Shown: positions 28,864-37,584 of the stretch, piece by piece
Position numbering within the stretch: position 1 is the stretch's first letter
How the letters are laid out: each line of letters opens with the position of its first letter
Origin: Aquibaculum arenosum
GTDB taxonomy: Bacteria; Pseudomonadota; Alphaproteobacteria; Kiloniellales; DSM-21159
Direction: 5' to 3'
Assembly (NCBI RefSeq): GCF_029222965.1
Contig: NZ_JARHUD010000001.1
Span: 496,001-560,000 of the forward strand
DNA: 64,000 nt
The notes under the pieces: generated by a model
Told to the model about the DNA's origin: nothing
Seen by the model: only the letters and a program-made list of their open reading frames with translations
Database searches by the model: none
Program-made: the position numbers and the translations under genes

Positions 28864-31734
28864 ATGACCGGGGAATTCATTGGCCAGGGCATCTTGTGGC
28901 TCATTGCCCTTGTCATCGTCATTGCCATTATCTACTGGGTGATGACGTGGCTCTATCGCCGTTCCACGAAGGAAATCGCCTTCGTTCGGACCGGCTTCCT
29001 GGGCGAGAAAGTTGTGATCGACGGCGGCGCCTTCGTTTGGCCGATCATCCACGACACCACGCCGGTCAACCTGAACACGCTGGCGCTCGAAGTGGAGCGC
29101 AGCAAGGATCAGGCCCTGATCACCAAGGACCGGATGCGCGTCGACGTGGAGGCGGAGTTCTATGTGCGGGTTCGCCCGACCCGCGAAGCCGTCTCCCTCG
29201 CTGCGGCCACCCTGGGCCGTCGCACGCTGGAAGCCCGCAACCTTAACGAACTCCTGGTGGGCAAGTTCGAGTCCGCCATGCGCGCCGTGGCCGCCGAGAT
29301 GTCCATGGGGGAGATGCACGAGCAGCGCGGCGCCTACGTCTCTCGGGTGCGCGAGGCTGCCCAGGAGGATCTGGAGCGCAACGGCCTGGAACTGGAATCG
29401 GTGGCGATCATCGACATCGACCAGACGGCGCTCGAATACTTCAACCCTTCGAACCGCTTTGACGCCGAGGGCTTGACCGCACTGATCCAGGACATTGAGG
29501 AGCGGCGCAAGCTGCGCAATGACATCGAGCAGGACTCGATGATCCGCATCCGCACCCGAAACCTGGAAGCGGAGAAGCAGTCCCTGGAGATTGAGCGGGC
29601 CAGCGAGGAAGCACGCCTGGAGCAGGAGCGTGACGTCGAGTTCCGCCGCGCCCATCAGCGTGCCCAGTTGGCGCGTGAGCGTGCCGAGCGGGAGACTGAG
29701 GCCGAGACCGCGCAGATCACTGCGCGCGAGGCGATTGAAAGGGCGCGCATCGCCAACGAACGCGCCATCTCCGAAAGCCGCATCGCCTCCGAGCGGGAGG
29801 TGCGCCAGTGGGAGATCGAGCGCCAGCGCGACATCGAGGCCTGGGAGATCTCCAGCCGCGAGGCGACCGAGAAGGCACGCATTGCACAGGAGCGCGCCGT
29901 CCACGAAGCGCGCATCGCCAACGAGCAGGAGACTCAGACCCGGGAGATCATGCGCCAGCGTGAGGTGGAGCAGGCGGAAATTGCCGCCCGCGAAGCCACG
30001 GAGAAGGCCCGCCTGGCGCAGGAGCGCGCCTTGGCCGACGCCCGCATCGCCAACGAGGAGGAAATCCGCCGCCGCGAGATCGAGCGGGCGCAGACCATCG
30101 AGCAAGCAGAAATCGCGGCCCGCGAGGCCACCGAGAAGCTGCGCATCCTCGAGGCAGCCAACACCAACGAAGAGCGCATCCAGACCGACCGCAAGGTCCG
30201 CGAACTGGAGATCGAGCGTCAGCGGATACTGGAAGAGGCGGAGATCGCGGCCAAGCAGGCAACCGAAGCTGCCTCAATCGCCCGCGACAAGCAGCTGGCG
30301 GCCGAGCGCATCGCCTCGGAGCAGGAGACCCGCGAACGCGAGATCGCCCGCAACCGCGCGGTGGACGAGGCCGATCTCTCGGCACGCGAGTTGGTGGAAT
30401 CCCAGCGCATCGAGCTGGAAGCGAAGATCGAGCGCGAGCGCATCGTAGCCGAGCAGGAGACCCGGTCCCGCGACATCGAGCGCAAGAAGATCCTGGAGGA
30501 AGCCCAGGTCGCGGCGGACGAGGCCGTCGAGGCGGCGCGGATCGCCCAGCGCAAGATGGTCGACTTTGAGCGCATCGCGGCCGAACAGGAAACCCGTGCC
30601 CGCGAGATCGGGCGCGACCAGGAGGTCGAGACCATCGACATCCAGCGCCGTCGTGCGGTGGAGGAAGCCGGCGAGCTGGCGGCCATCGAACTGGCAGCGA
30701 AGAAGGGCGAGCGCGCAGAGGCCGAGGCCAAGCTGCGCCAGACCGAAATCGCCGCCCAGCGCGACGTGGAACGCTCCGACGTGGCCCGCGAGCAGGCGCT
30801 CGACGCCGCGCAGCTCGAGCGCAAGCGGGCGCTGGAGCAGCTCGAAGTGGCCCGCATGCAGGCCCTGCGCGAGGCGGAGATCGCCTCTTACGAGGACGTG
30901 GAGCGCACGCGCATTGCCGCCGAACGCGGCTTGGACGAGGCCCGCATCGGGCAGGAGACCCAGCGTCGCCGCCTGGAGGTGGAAAGCACCCGCGACCTCG
31001 AATCGGCGGAGATGGAGAAGGCCATCACCCTCTACAAGAAGTCGCTCGAGCAGTCGGCCGCCCACGCGGAGGCCGAAGTCGCTCGGGCCCGTGCAGCCGA
31101 GGCGGAGGAGCGGGTCAAGACCACCCGCGAGACCGAGGAGGCCAATCGCCGCCGCAGCATCGACGTCGTTATGGCGGAGAAGCGGGCGGAAGAGGAGAAG
31201 ATCGCAGCCGATGCCGAGAAGGTGCGCCGCGCCGTCGAGGCCGAGGCCCAGAAGCTGCTTTACGAGGCCGAGAACGTGCTCACGGATCCGGCACGCCACT
31301 CGCTCTTCCGTCGCAAGCTGCTGGAGCATGTCGAGGGCATCGTCTCCGCTTCGGTCAAGCCGCTGGAGAAGATCCAGGACATCCGCATCATGCAGTTGGA
31401 TGGCGTCACTGGCGGCGGCGGCCAGGGTGGCCCCCGAGCCAACATGACCGACGAGGTCATCAACTCGGCCCTGCGCTACCGCGTGCAGGCGCCGCTGGTG
31501 GACAGCCTGCTGGCCGACATCGGCATCGAGGGCGGTGCGCTCACCAAGCAGGGTGGCCTGATTCGTGAGGCGTCCGACATGACCCGCATCGCTGGGGAAC
31601 TGGAGAAGCAGGCCGGCAGCGCCAAGGGCGGATCTGGTGACGACTCTGGCTCCGGCGGGTCAGGCTCTGGTGGTTCCGGCTCTGGTGGTTCCGGTGACGG
31701 CAAGAGCGCCGGCGGCTCCAAGTCCAAGAAATAG
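28864..31734 (+). CDS. giant flotillin-like SPFH-domain protein with 44-residue repeats
   Basis: 956 residues. One transmembrane helix (about 9-30) precedes an SPFH/band-7 domain (about 35-210). A very long charged helix follows. Within it, residues 288-595 form seven tandem units of exactly 44 residues (REATEKARIAQER...ARIANEQET...REIxRxRxxExAEIAA). 44 is four 11-residue turns, so a right-handed hendecad coiled coil is expected; weaker copies flank the block. A flotillin C-terminal region (about 760-870) and a Gly/Ser tail (from about 920) complete it. Bacterial flotillins organise membrane microdomains. Ordinary members have about 500-650 residues. It heads the molybdenum hydroxylase genes, with 12 bp to the next gene. 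Confidence 0.9.
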   Translation: MTGEFIGQGILWLIALVIVIAIIYWVMTWLYRRSTKEIAFVRTGFLGEKVVIDGGAFVWPIIHDTTPVNLNTLALEVERSKDQALITKDRMRVDVEAEFYVRVRPTREAVSLAAATLGRRTLEARNLNELLVGKFESAMRAVAAEMSMGEMHEQRGAYVSRVREAAQEDLERNGLELESVAIIDIDQTALEYFNPSNRFDAEGLTALIQDIEERRKLRNDIEQDSMIRIRTRNLEAEKQSLEIERASEEARLEQERDVEFRRAHQRAQLARERAERETEAETAQITAREAIERARIANERAISESRIASEREVRQWEIERQRDIEAWEISSREATEKARIAQERAVHEARIANEQETQTREIMRQREVEQAEIAAREATEKARLAQERALADARIANEEEIRRREIERAQTIEQAEIAAREATEKLRILEAANTNEERIQTDRKVRELEIERQRILEEAEIAAKQATEAASIARDKQLAAERIASEQETREREIARNRAVDEADLSARELVESQRIELEAKIERERIVAEQETRSRDIERKKILEEAQVAADEAVEAARIAQRKMVDFERIAAEQETRAREIGRDQEVETIDIQRRRAVEEAGELAAIELAAKKGERAEAEAKLRQTEIAAQRDVERSDVAREQALDAAQLERKRALEQLEVARMQALREAEIASYEDVERTRIAAERGLDEARIGQETQRRRLEVESTRDLESAEMEKAITLYKKSLEQSAAHAEAEVARARAAEAEERVKTTRETEEANRRRSIDVVMAEKRAEEEKIAADAEKVRRAVEAEAQKLLYEAENVLTDPARHSLFRRKLLEHVEGIVSASVKPLEKIQDIRIMQLDGVTGGGGQGGPRANMTDEVINSALRYRVQAPLVDSLLADIGIEGGALTKQGGLIREASDMTRIAGELEKQAGSAKGGSGDDSGSGGSGSGGSGSGGSGDGKSAGGSKSKK
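29725..30648 (+). repeat. seven 132-bp tandem coding repeats in the flotillin gene
   Basis: The translated 44-residue units begin at 29725, 29857, 29989, 30121, 30253, 30385 and 30517 with no insertion or deletion between them. Each carries the REAxEKARIA and xREIERxRxxExAEI landmarks. Divergence at the protein level indicates old duplication held to fixed length. Confidence 0.85.
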
Positions 31735-31746
31735 GAAGACTGCGTA

Positions 31747-32184
31747 ATGCCGAGAGTTTTCATCTCCAGCGTGATCGATGCCCCGGCCGCAAAGGTCTGG
31801 GAGCGGGTGCGCGACTTCAACGGCATGCCGCGCTGGCATCCGCGCATCCGGGAAAGCCGGATCGAGAATGGTGAGCCTTCGGACAAGATCGGCTGCGTGC
31901 GGGATTTCAACCTGCAGAACGGCGATCGCATCCGCGAGAAGCTGTTGGGCCTGTCGGACTACGACATGTTCTTCACCTACTCGATCCTGGAAAGCCCCAT
32001 GCCCTTGACGGATTACATCGCCACCATGCGGCTGACCCCGATCACCGACGGCGACCGCACCTTTGCGGAGTGGACGGCGGAGTTCGAGTGCGACGACGAG
32101 GTGGCCGACGATCTGGTCAACGGTGTGGGCACCAATGTCTTCCAGGCCGGCTTCGACGCCCTGAAGCGCCACTTTGCGCGGTAG
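31747..32184 (+). CDS. SRPBCC-fold protein, CoxG-like, copy 1
   Basis: A 145-residue START/SRPBCC domain beginning VFISSVIDAPAAKVWERVRDFNGMPRWHP, the polyketide-cyclase/CoxG pattern. CoxG proteins recruit carbon-monoxide-dehydrogenase-type enzymes to the membrane; other SRPBCC proteins bind lipophilic ligands. It lies between the flotillin and a second, homologous copy, 12 bp after the first and 9 bp before the second. No C-terminal membrane helix is present. Confidence 0.82.
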   Translation: MPRVFISSVIDAPAAKVWERVRDFNGMPRWHPRIRESRIENGEPSDKIGCVRDFNLQNGDRIREKLLGLSDYDMFFTYSILESPMPLTDYIATMRLTPITDGDRTFAEWTAEFECDDEVADDLVNGVGTNVFQAGFDALKRHFAR

Positions 32185-32193
32185 GCCACCAAC

Positions 32194-32655
32194 ATGGTGA
32201 AAATCGTCAAGAGCACCATCATGGAAGCGCCGGTCGAGGCGGTCTGGGAGGTGCTGCGCGATTTCAACGGGCATGACCAGTGGCACCCGGCGGTGGCCGA
32301 CAGCCACATCGAGCGGGGCTTGTCGTCCGACAAGATCGGCTGCGTGCGGCGTTTCCATCTGGCCGACGGGTCGGAACTGCGCGAGCAGTTGCTCATGCTG
32401 TCTGATGTCGACATGGCCTTCAGCTACTGCTTGCTGGATACGCCGATCCCACTGCTGAACTATGTGGCGCATGTGCGGCTGATTCCGGTGACGGATGGGG
32501 ACCTGACCTTCTGGCACTGGGAATCGAGCTTCGATACCCCACCCGGCCGGGAAGCCGAATTGGAGAAGCAGGTGGGCGAGCAGATCTACGAAGGCGGTTT
32601 CCGGGCCGTGCGGGCTTACATGGGGCTGGCGCCCCGCGAAGAGGGAGAGGCGTGA
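32194..32655 (+). CDS. SRPBCC-fold protein, CoxG-like, copy 2
   Basis: 153 residues, clearly paralogous to the preceding protein: both share AP..AVWE.(L/V)RDFNG..(Q/R)WHP, SDKIGCVR and the LSD.DM.F(S/T)Y..L(D/E)(T/S)P(I/M)PL.(N/D)Y core. The copies have diverged at the ends. The stop overlaps the start of the FAD subunit (TGATG), which ties it to the hydroxylase rather than to the flotillin. Confidence 0.82.
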   Translation: MVKIVKSTIMEAPVEAVWEVLRDFNGHDQWHPAVADSHIERGLSSDKIGCVRRFHLADGSELREQLLMLSDVDMAFSYCLLDTPIPLLNYVAHVRLIPVTDGDLTFWHWESSFDTPPGREAELEKQVGEQIYEGGFRAVRAYMGLAPREEGEA

Positions 32656-33473
32656 TGCCGGTGAAAGTGGAGAGCTTCGACAGCCTGGACGGTGCGGCGC
32701 GCGCCTTGAGCGCTGCGCGCAGTGCCCGCTTCCTGGGTGGCGGCACGCTGCTGATGCGGGCCGTTAACGATGGAGACCAGTCCTTCGACACCCTGGTTCG
32801 GGCCGTCGATCCCGCCAGCCGTCAGGTCCGCAGCGAGGGCGATGGCGTGACCATCGGCGCTGGGGTGACCATGGCAGAGGTGGTGGCGCATCGGGATCTG
32901 AGTTTCCTGGCGCCGGTGGCGCGCGTGGTGGGCGGTCCAGCGGTGCGCAACATGGCCACGGTGGGCGGCAACCTCTTCGCCAGTTCACCCTACGGAGACT
33001 TTACGGCCGCACTGCTGGCACTCGGTGCGCGTCTTGAGCTGGTCGGGCAGGGCGGTCGCGGCATCGAAATCGACGAGTTCCTGCGCGACCGGGAGCGCTA
33101 TGTCGGTTCCATTGTGCGCACGATCAGTGTGCCGCGCCCGCGCGATCCCGGTGCCTTCCGCTTCGCGAAGGTGAGCCGAATCAAGCCCAAGGGCATTGCC
33201 CTGCTCACCATCGCGGCTTACCTGCCGCAATCGGCGGGACGGATCCGCGGGGCCCGTGTGGCCTACAGTTCCATGGGGCCGCGCCCGCTTCGGGCAACGG
33301 CCGTGGAGCGGGCCCTGGATGGGCAGTATCTCGATGCAGCCACCATCGAACAGGCGGCTGCCGTGGCCTGCGACGGCATCGAGCCGCACACCGACGGGCT
33401 GGCATCGGCCTGGTACCGGCGAGAAGTGGCGGCAGTGCATCTCAAGCGGCTTCTGACCGGGGAGCGGAGGTAG
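32655..33473 (+). CDS. molybdenum hydroxylase FAD-binding subunit (CoxM-like)
   Basis: 272 residues of the xanthine dehydrogenase/CODH medium subunit. The FAD pyrophosphate motif is FLGGGTLLMRAV near 28 and the second FAD motif is RNMATVGGNLFASSPYGD near 96. A C-terminal CO-dehydrogenase flavoprotein domain follows. It passes electrons from the iron-sulfur subunit to an acceptor. The ATG at 32655 overlaps the previous stop. Confidence 0.92.
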   Translation: MPVKVESFDSLDGAARALSAARSARFLGGGTLLMRAVNDGDQSFDTLVRAVDPASRQVRSEGDGVTIGAGVTMAEVVAHRDLSFLAPVARVVGGPAVRNMATVGGNLFASSPYGDFTAALLALGARLELVGQGGRGIEIDEFLRDRERYVGSIVRTISVPRPRDPGAFRFAKVSRIKPKGIALLTIAAYLPQSAGRIRGARVAYSSMGPRPLRATAVERALDGQYLDAATIEQAAAVACDGIEPHTDGLASAWYRREVAAVHLKRLLTGERR

Positions 33474-33476
33474 ATC

Positions 33477-33962
33477 ATGGCGCGCAAGCCCTTGCAGTTT
33501 CACCTGAACGGCAGCGAGAAGGCCGTTTTTGTTGAGGATGGGCAGAACCTGCTCGACGTCCTGCGCCGTGGTGTTGGGGATCTGACTCCGAAGTACGGCT
33601 GTGGGCAGGGGGCCTGCGGCACCTGCACGGTGCTGATCGACGGAGAGCCGCATCTTTCCTGCCTCACGCTGGCGGAAACGGTGGAGGGGCGTCAGATCAC
33701 CACCACGGCGGGTCTGGCCCAAGGGGCGGACTTGCACCCGCTGCAGAAGGCCTTCATGGACAACTTCGCCGCCCAGTGCGGCTACTGCACGCCTGGCATG
33801 CTGTTGGCGGCCAAAGCCCTGCTGGATCGCAATCCCAACCCCTCACGGGAGGACGTGGTCGAGGCCATTTCGGGCAACATCTGTCGCTGTACCGGCTATG
33901 AGCCGATCATCGATGCCATCCTTGAGGCCGCGAAGTCCCGCGGTTTCAGGCAGTTCGGGTGA
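33477..33962 (+). CDS. molybdenum hydroxylase [2Fe-2S] subunit (CoxS-like)
   Basis: 161 residues. The plant-ferredoxin-type cluster is bound by YGCGQGACGTC...SCL (about 41-61) and the second cluster by CGYC...CRC (about 102-139, NICRCTGYEPI). It carries electrons from the molybdenum centre to the FAD subunit. It starts 3 bp after the FAD subunit and leads by 10 bp to the large subunit. Confidence 0.95.
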   Translation: MARKPLQFHLNGSEKAVFVEDGQNLLDVLRRGVGDLTPKYGCGQGACGTCTVLIDGEPHLSCLTLAETVEGRQITTTAGLAQGADLHPLQKAFMDNFAAQCGYCTPGMLLAAKALLDRNPNPSREDVVEAISGNICRCTGYEPIIDAILEAAKSRGFRQFG

Positions 33963-33972
33963 GGAGACAGCC

Positions 33973-35673
33973 GTGATCGAGTTTCGCAAAGACTACTTCG
34001 CGGACGAGCGCGACGACGATCTCAATGAGATCGGCAAGCCCACCCAGCGCCAGGACGCACTTGGGCATGTCACGGGCCGCTCGCCCTACTTCGACGACCA
34101 TCTCTTCGATGGCCTGTTGCACATTCGCTGTGTGCGCAGTCCGCACCATCATGCCCGGGTCCGTCGCGTCGATATCTCCGAGGCAGAACGCATGCCCGGT
34201 GTGGTGCGCATCGTCCTGGGCAAGGATGTCCCGCACAACCTCAACACCCTGCTTTCATTGCTCGATTTTGGCCTCGATGACGAGCCGCTGATCTCCGACA
34301 AGAAGGTGTCCTACAAGGGCGAGCCTGTCGCGGCGGTGATCGCCGAGAGCGAGCGGCAGGCGCGCGACGCCGTAGCCAAGGTGCGGGTCGACTGGGAAGA
34401 ACTGCCGGCAGTGCTCGACGTCGAAGACGCGATCAAGCCGGGCGCTCCCGTGGTCAACGAGGTCTACCCCGGCAACCGCTTCGTCTATCACGGCAAGTAC
34501 GACCATCAGAAGCTGCGTTTCGGCGACGTCGAGGCTGCTTTCGCCAAGGCTGACCGAGTGATCGAGGGGCGCTACCAGATGTCGCCCATCGAGCAGGCGC
34601 CAACCGAGACATGCGGCGCCATCGCGGCACCTGAGACCAACGACCGCTATGTGGTTTACACCTCGACTCAGGCGCTCTTCTTCTCCTTGGACACCACCTC
34701 CAAGCTGCTGAAGGTGCCGTCCAACCGGCTGCATTTCATTGGCGGCACGGTCGGCGGCGGTTTCGGCGGCAAGGTGGATTCCCTGCACGAGCCCATGGCG
34801 GTGCTGGGCACCATGCTCACGGGGCGGCCCTGCAAGTACACCTTCGACCGGGCCGAGGAGATGCAGGTGGGCGCCCCGCGCGGCGCCGAGCGTTGGTACC
34901 TCAAGGATGGGGTTATGAACGACGGGCGGATCGTCGCCCGCAAGTTCATCGGCTACTTCGACAGCGGCGCCTACACCCGCCTGTCGAGCTATGCCATCAT
35001 CAAGGGCGTAGGCCATCTGCCCGGCCCCTACACCATCCCCAATGTCTATGCCGACGTCTATTGCGTCTTCACCAACCGCACCCCGGCAACTGCCATGCGT
35101 GGCTTCGGCATCACCGGCGTCGACTTCGCCATCGAAAGCCACATGGACAAGATCGCCCATGAGTTGGGCATCGACCCCATCGAGTTCCGCATCATCAATG
35201 CCTATCGCGACGGCGACATGAAGGCGCACCGCCGTTTGGCGAAGAACACCGCCCTGATTGAATGCTGTCACGTTGCGGCGGAAAAGGCCGGCTGGTCGCT
35301 CAGCCCGGCTGCGCGTCAGGCCTCCTCCCTGCGCGATGGCGGCGGTGCGCGTGCGGAGATCCCGCACACCGTGACCGACGAGCATGGCCGGGTCGAAGGC
35401 TACACCGCCGGGAGCTACGCCCAGAAAAAGCGCCCGGGCGGCTCGCGACCGCAGGGGACCTCGGGCCCCGCGGGCCCGGTTGCGGCGCAGCGGGACAGCA
35501 TTGCGGTCACGCCTTCCGCGTCATCCCCGAGTTTCGATGCGCCGCCGCGGCCTGCACCACAGCCGGCCGCCAGCTCGCCGCCACGCCCGGCTGCCGTGTC
35601 GCAGCCGGAGCGCCCGGCGGAGCAGCGGCGGGTGACGCGCTTTTCCTCGATCTCTGGCCTCAGGAGGCGTTGA
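33973..35673 (+). CDS. molybdenum hydroxylase large subunit, N-terminal half
   Basis: 566 residues from a GTG with a GAGGAGA site. It has the aldehyde oxidase/xanthine dehydrogenase a/b-hammerhead (about 15-130) and the first molybdopterin-binding part, with GGTVGGGFGGK at 257-267 and AMRGFGITG at 374-382. The AYxCSFR loop of true CO dehydrogenase is absent. Where family members continue into the second molybdopterin domain, this chain ends in a Pro/Ala/Ser-rich tail (about 470-566) and stops. The rest is the next gene. Confidence 0.9.
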   Translation: MIEFRKDYFADERDDDLNEIGKPTQRQDALGHVTGRSPYFDDHLFDGLLHIRCVRSPHHHARVRRVDISEAERMPGVVRIVLGKDVPHNLNTLLSLLDFGLDDEPLISDKKVSYKGEPVAAVIAESERQARDAVAKVRVDWEELPAVLDVEDAIKPGAPVVNEVYPGNRFVYHGKYDHQKLRFGDVEAAFAKADRVIEGRYQMSPIEQAPTETCGAIAAPETNDRYVVYTSTQALFFSLDTTSKLLKVPSNRLHFIGGTVGGGFGGKVDSLHEPMAVLGTMLTGRPCKYTFDRAEEMQVGAPRGAERWYLKDGVMNDGRIVARKFIGYFDSGAYTRLSSYAIIKGVGHLPGPYTIPNVYADVYCVFTNRTPATAMRGFGITGVDFAIESHMDKIAHELGIDPIEFRIINAYRDGDMKAHRRLAKNTALIECCHVAAEKAGWSLSPAARQASSLRDGGGARAEIPHTVTDEHGRVEGYTAGSYAQKKRPGGSRPQGTSGPAGPVAAQRDSIAVTPSASSPSFDAPPRPAPQPAASSPPRPAAVSQPERPAEQRRVTRFSSISGLRRR

Positions 35674-35674
35674 G

Positions 35675-36697
35675 ATGGCATTGCATCGCGGTCGCGGATT
35701 TGCCGCTATTAACTATCCCATCGGCATGAACCTGGGCGGCGACCCCTCGCAGGCGCTGGTCCACTCCAACCCCGGCGGCAAGTTCATGGTGGCGCTCTCC
35801 TCCATCGACCTGGGGCAGGGCATGAAGTCGGTCACCCGGCAGATTGCCGCTGAGACCTTGGGCGTGCCGGTGGAAGATGTCTATGTGGACACGGCCGATT
35901 CCGACACCGGCCCGCACTGCATGGGCTCCTTTGCCTCCCGCGGCACCCACCGTGTCGGCAACGCGGTGATCGAGGCGGCGAAGGAAGCGCGCTCGGTCAT
36001 GTTGGAAGCTGCGGCCGAGGAATTGGAGGTGGACCCGGCCGACCTCGTCACCGACGGCAAGGGCAATATCCACGTCAAGGGCGCGCCCTCGCGCTCCATC
36101 TCAACGGCAGAGGCCTGCGGTGCCGCCCAGTTCAAGCAGGGACGGACCGTCTCGGGGCGCGGCATCTTCCTAATCCCCCTGTCCGAGGTCGACCCTGAAA
36201 CCGGGGAGCAGACCCCGGTGTCCTGCTTCGCCCACGCGGCGATGATCGTCGACGTCGAGGTGGACGATGAAACGGGAGAGGTCTCGGTGCTGGAGATGAA
36301 CAGCGCTTACGAACTGGGCCGCGCCCTCAATCCGCGCCTGGTGGAACAGCAGCTGGTGGGCGGTGCCTGGATGGGCATGAGCCACGCGGCCTGGGAGACC
36401 ACCGAACCCTACTATCCTGACCGCGATCACGGCCCGATCGATTTCAACGGCTATCTCATGCCGGGGCCGGGTGACATCGCCAAGCACAACATCGCCATCC
36501 TGGAACGGCCAGCGCCTGACGGGCCATACGGCGGCAAGGGGCCGGGAGAAATGTGCGCCAATCCCGTGCTGCCGGCGGTGGTCAATGCCGTCTTTAATGC
36601 CGTTGGCGTGCGCATCGATGAGCTGCCGGTGACGCCAGAGAAGGTGCTGCGCGGCATCCGGGCCAACGGCGGCGCACAGCCGCAAGGGCGGCGCTGA
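35675..36697 (+). CDS. molybdenum hydroxylase large subunit, C-terminal half
   Basis: 340 residues carrying the second half of the molybdopterin-binding large subunit, from GRGFAAINYPIGMN to the end. It contains the cofactor segment DLGQGMKSVTRQI, a GSFASRGTHRVG stretch and the catalytic glutamate E292 in GGKGPGEMCANP. It begins one base after the stop of the N-terminal half, in another frame, with its own AGGAGG site. The two chains should reassemble into one catalytic subunit. Confidence 0.9.
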   Translation: MALHRGRGFAAINYPIGMNLGGDPSQALVHSNPGGKFMVALSSIDLGQGMKSVTRQIAAETLGVPVEDVYVDTADSDTGPHCMGSFASRGTHRVGNAVIEAAKEARSVMLEAAAEELEVDPADLVTDGKGNIHVKGAPSRSISTAEACGAAQFKQGRTVSGRGIFLIPLSEVDPETGEQTPVSCFAHAAMIVDVEVDDETGEVSVLEMNSAYELGRALNPRLVEQQLVGGAWMGMSHAAWETTEPYYPDRDHGPIDFNGYLMPGPGDIAKHNIAILERPAPDGPYGGKGPGEMCANPVLPAVVNAVFNAVGVRIDELPVTPEKVLRGIRANGGAQPQGRR

Positions 36698-36702
36698 GCG
36701 CC

Positions 36703-37584
36703 ATGGCCATCCGGCGCTCCATCGTCGGGATCGACAGCCCTGACCGTCTGGCCGGGGTGCTGCGCGATGCGCAGTATCTCGCTGACGACGAGCTGGCGAC
36801 GTCCGCCTACTTGGCCTTGGCGCTGGGCAAACCGCTGCTGCTGGAAGGGGCACCGGGCGTCGGCAAGACCGAAGGCGCCAAGGCCATCGCTTCGGTGCTG
36901 GGGCGACAGATGGTGCGGCTGCAGTGCTATGAGGGCATCGATTCCGCCCATGCCCTCTACGAGTGGAACTACCCGCGCCAGATGCTGGCGATCCGCCAGG
37001 CGGGCAACGAGTACGTCAACATCTATGCCGACGACTTCCTGGTTGCGCGACCCATGCTGGAGGCACTGCAGCATCCAGCCGATACCGTGCTGCTGATCGA
37101 CGAAATCGACCGGGCCGATCACGAGTTCGAAGCCTTCCTGCTGGAGTTCCTGTCGGACTTTTCCATCTCCATCCCCGAGCGCGGCACCATCCGCGCGCAG
37201 CAGCATCCGGTCGTGGTGCTGACGTCCAACCGCACCCGCGAGCTGCATGAGGCGCTGCGGCGGCGTTGTGTCTACCACTGGATCGACTACCCGGCGCCGG
37301 AGCGTGAGGCGGAGATCGTGATGATGCGCGCCAGCCAGGTGGCGCATGACACCGCCTGGCGGGTGGTGGCGGCGGTGGGGGCCTTGCGGCGGGAACCTCT
37401 GGCCAAGGCGCCGGGGGTGGCTGAAACGGTGGAGTGGGCCGAGGCGGCGACGCTGCTGCACGAGCAGGGCGCGCCCTGGCCAACGGCCTTTAAGCGCGCC
37501 ATTGGGGTCGTCTTGAAGGATCAGGACGATCTCGCCTTCATCGAGCCGCGCCTGGATCAGATACTGGAGGGCACGGCGGCATGA
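36703..37584 (+). CDS. MoxR-type AAA ATPase (CoxD-like)
   Basis: 293 residues. Walker A is GAPGVGKT at 49-56, Walker B is TVLLIDEIDRAD near 130, and a sensor-1-like VVVLTSNRTREL lies near 170. With CoxE-type VWA proteins, CoxD-like ATPases mature the active site of molybdenum hydroxylases. The VWA gene overlaps it by 4 bp (ATGA). Confidence 0.92.
   Translation: MAIRRSIVGIDSPDRLAGVLRDAQYLADDELATSAYLALALGKPLLLEGAPGVGKTEGAKAIASVLGRQMVRLQCYEGIDSAHALYEWNYPRQMLAIRQAGNEYVNIYADDFLVARPMLEALQHPADTVLLIDEIDRADHEFEAFLLEFLSDFSISIPERGTIRAQQHPVVVLTSNRTRELHEALRRRCVYHWIDYPAPEREAEIVMMRASQVAHDTAWRVVAAVGALRREPLAKAPGVAETVEWAEAATLLHEQGAPWPTAFKRAIGVVLKDQDDLAFIEPRLDQILEGTAA

Noticed and set aside
33973-36697. The split Mo subunit as a simple sequencing frameshift
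   Set aside because: The frame of the second gene is closed by a stop at 35633-35635, before the junction. The first frame continues through a long linker to its own stop beside an AGGAGG site, so a single indel near the junction would not restore a normal chain. A larger rearrangement is not excluded.
32655-36697. A true CO dehydrogenase
   Set aside because: The AYxCSFR active-site loop is missing; the equivalent place reads AMRGFGITG, as in xanthine-dehydrogenase-like enzymes.
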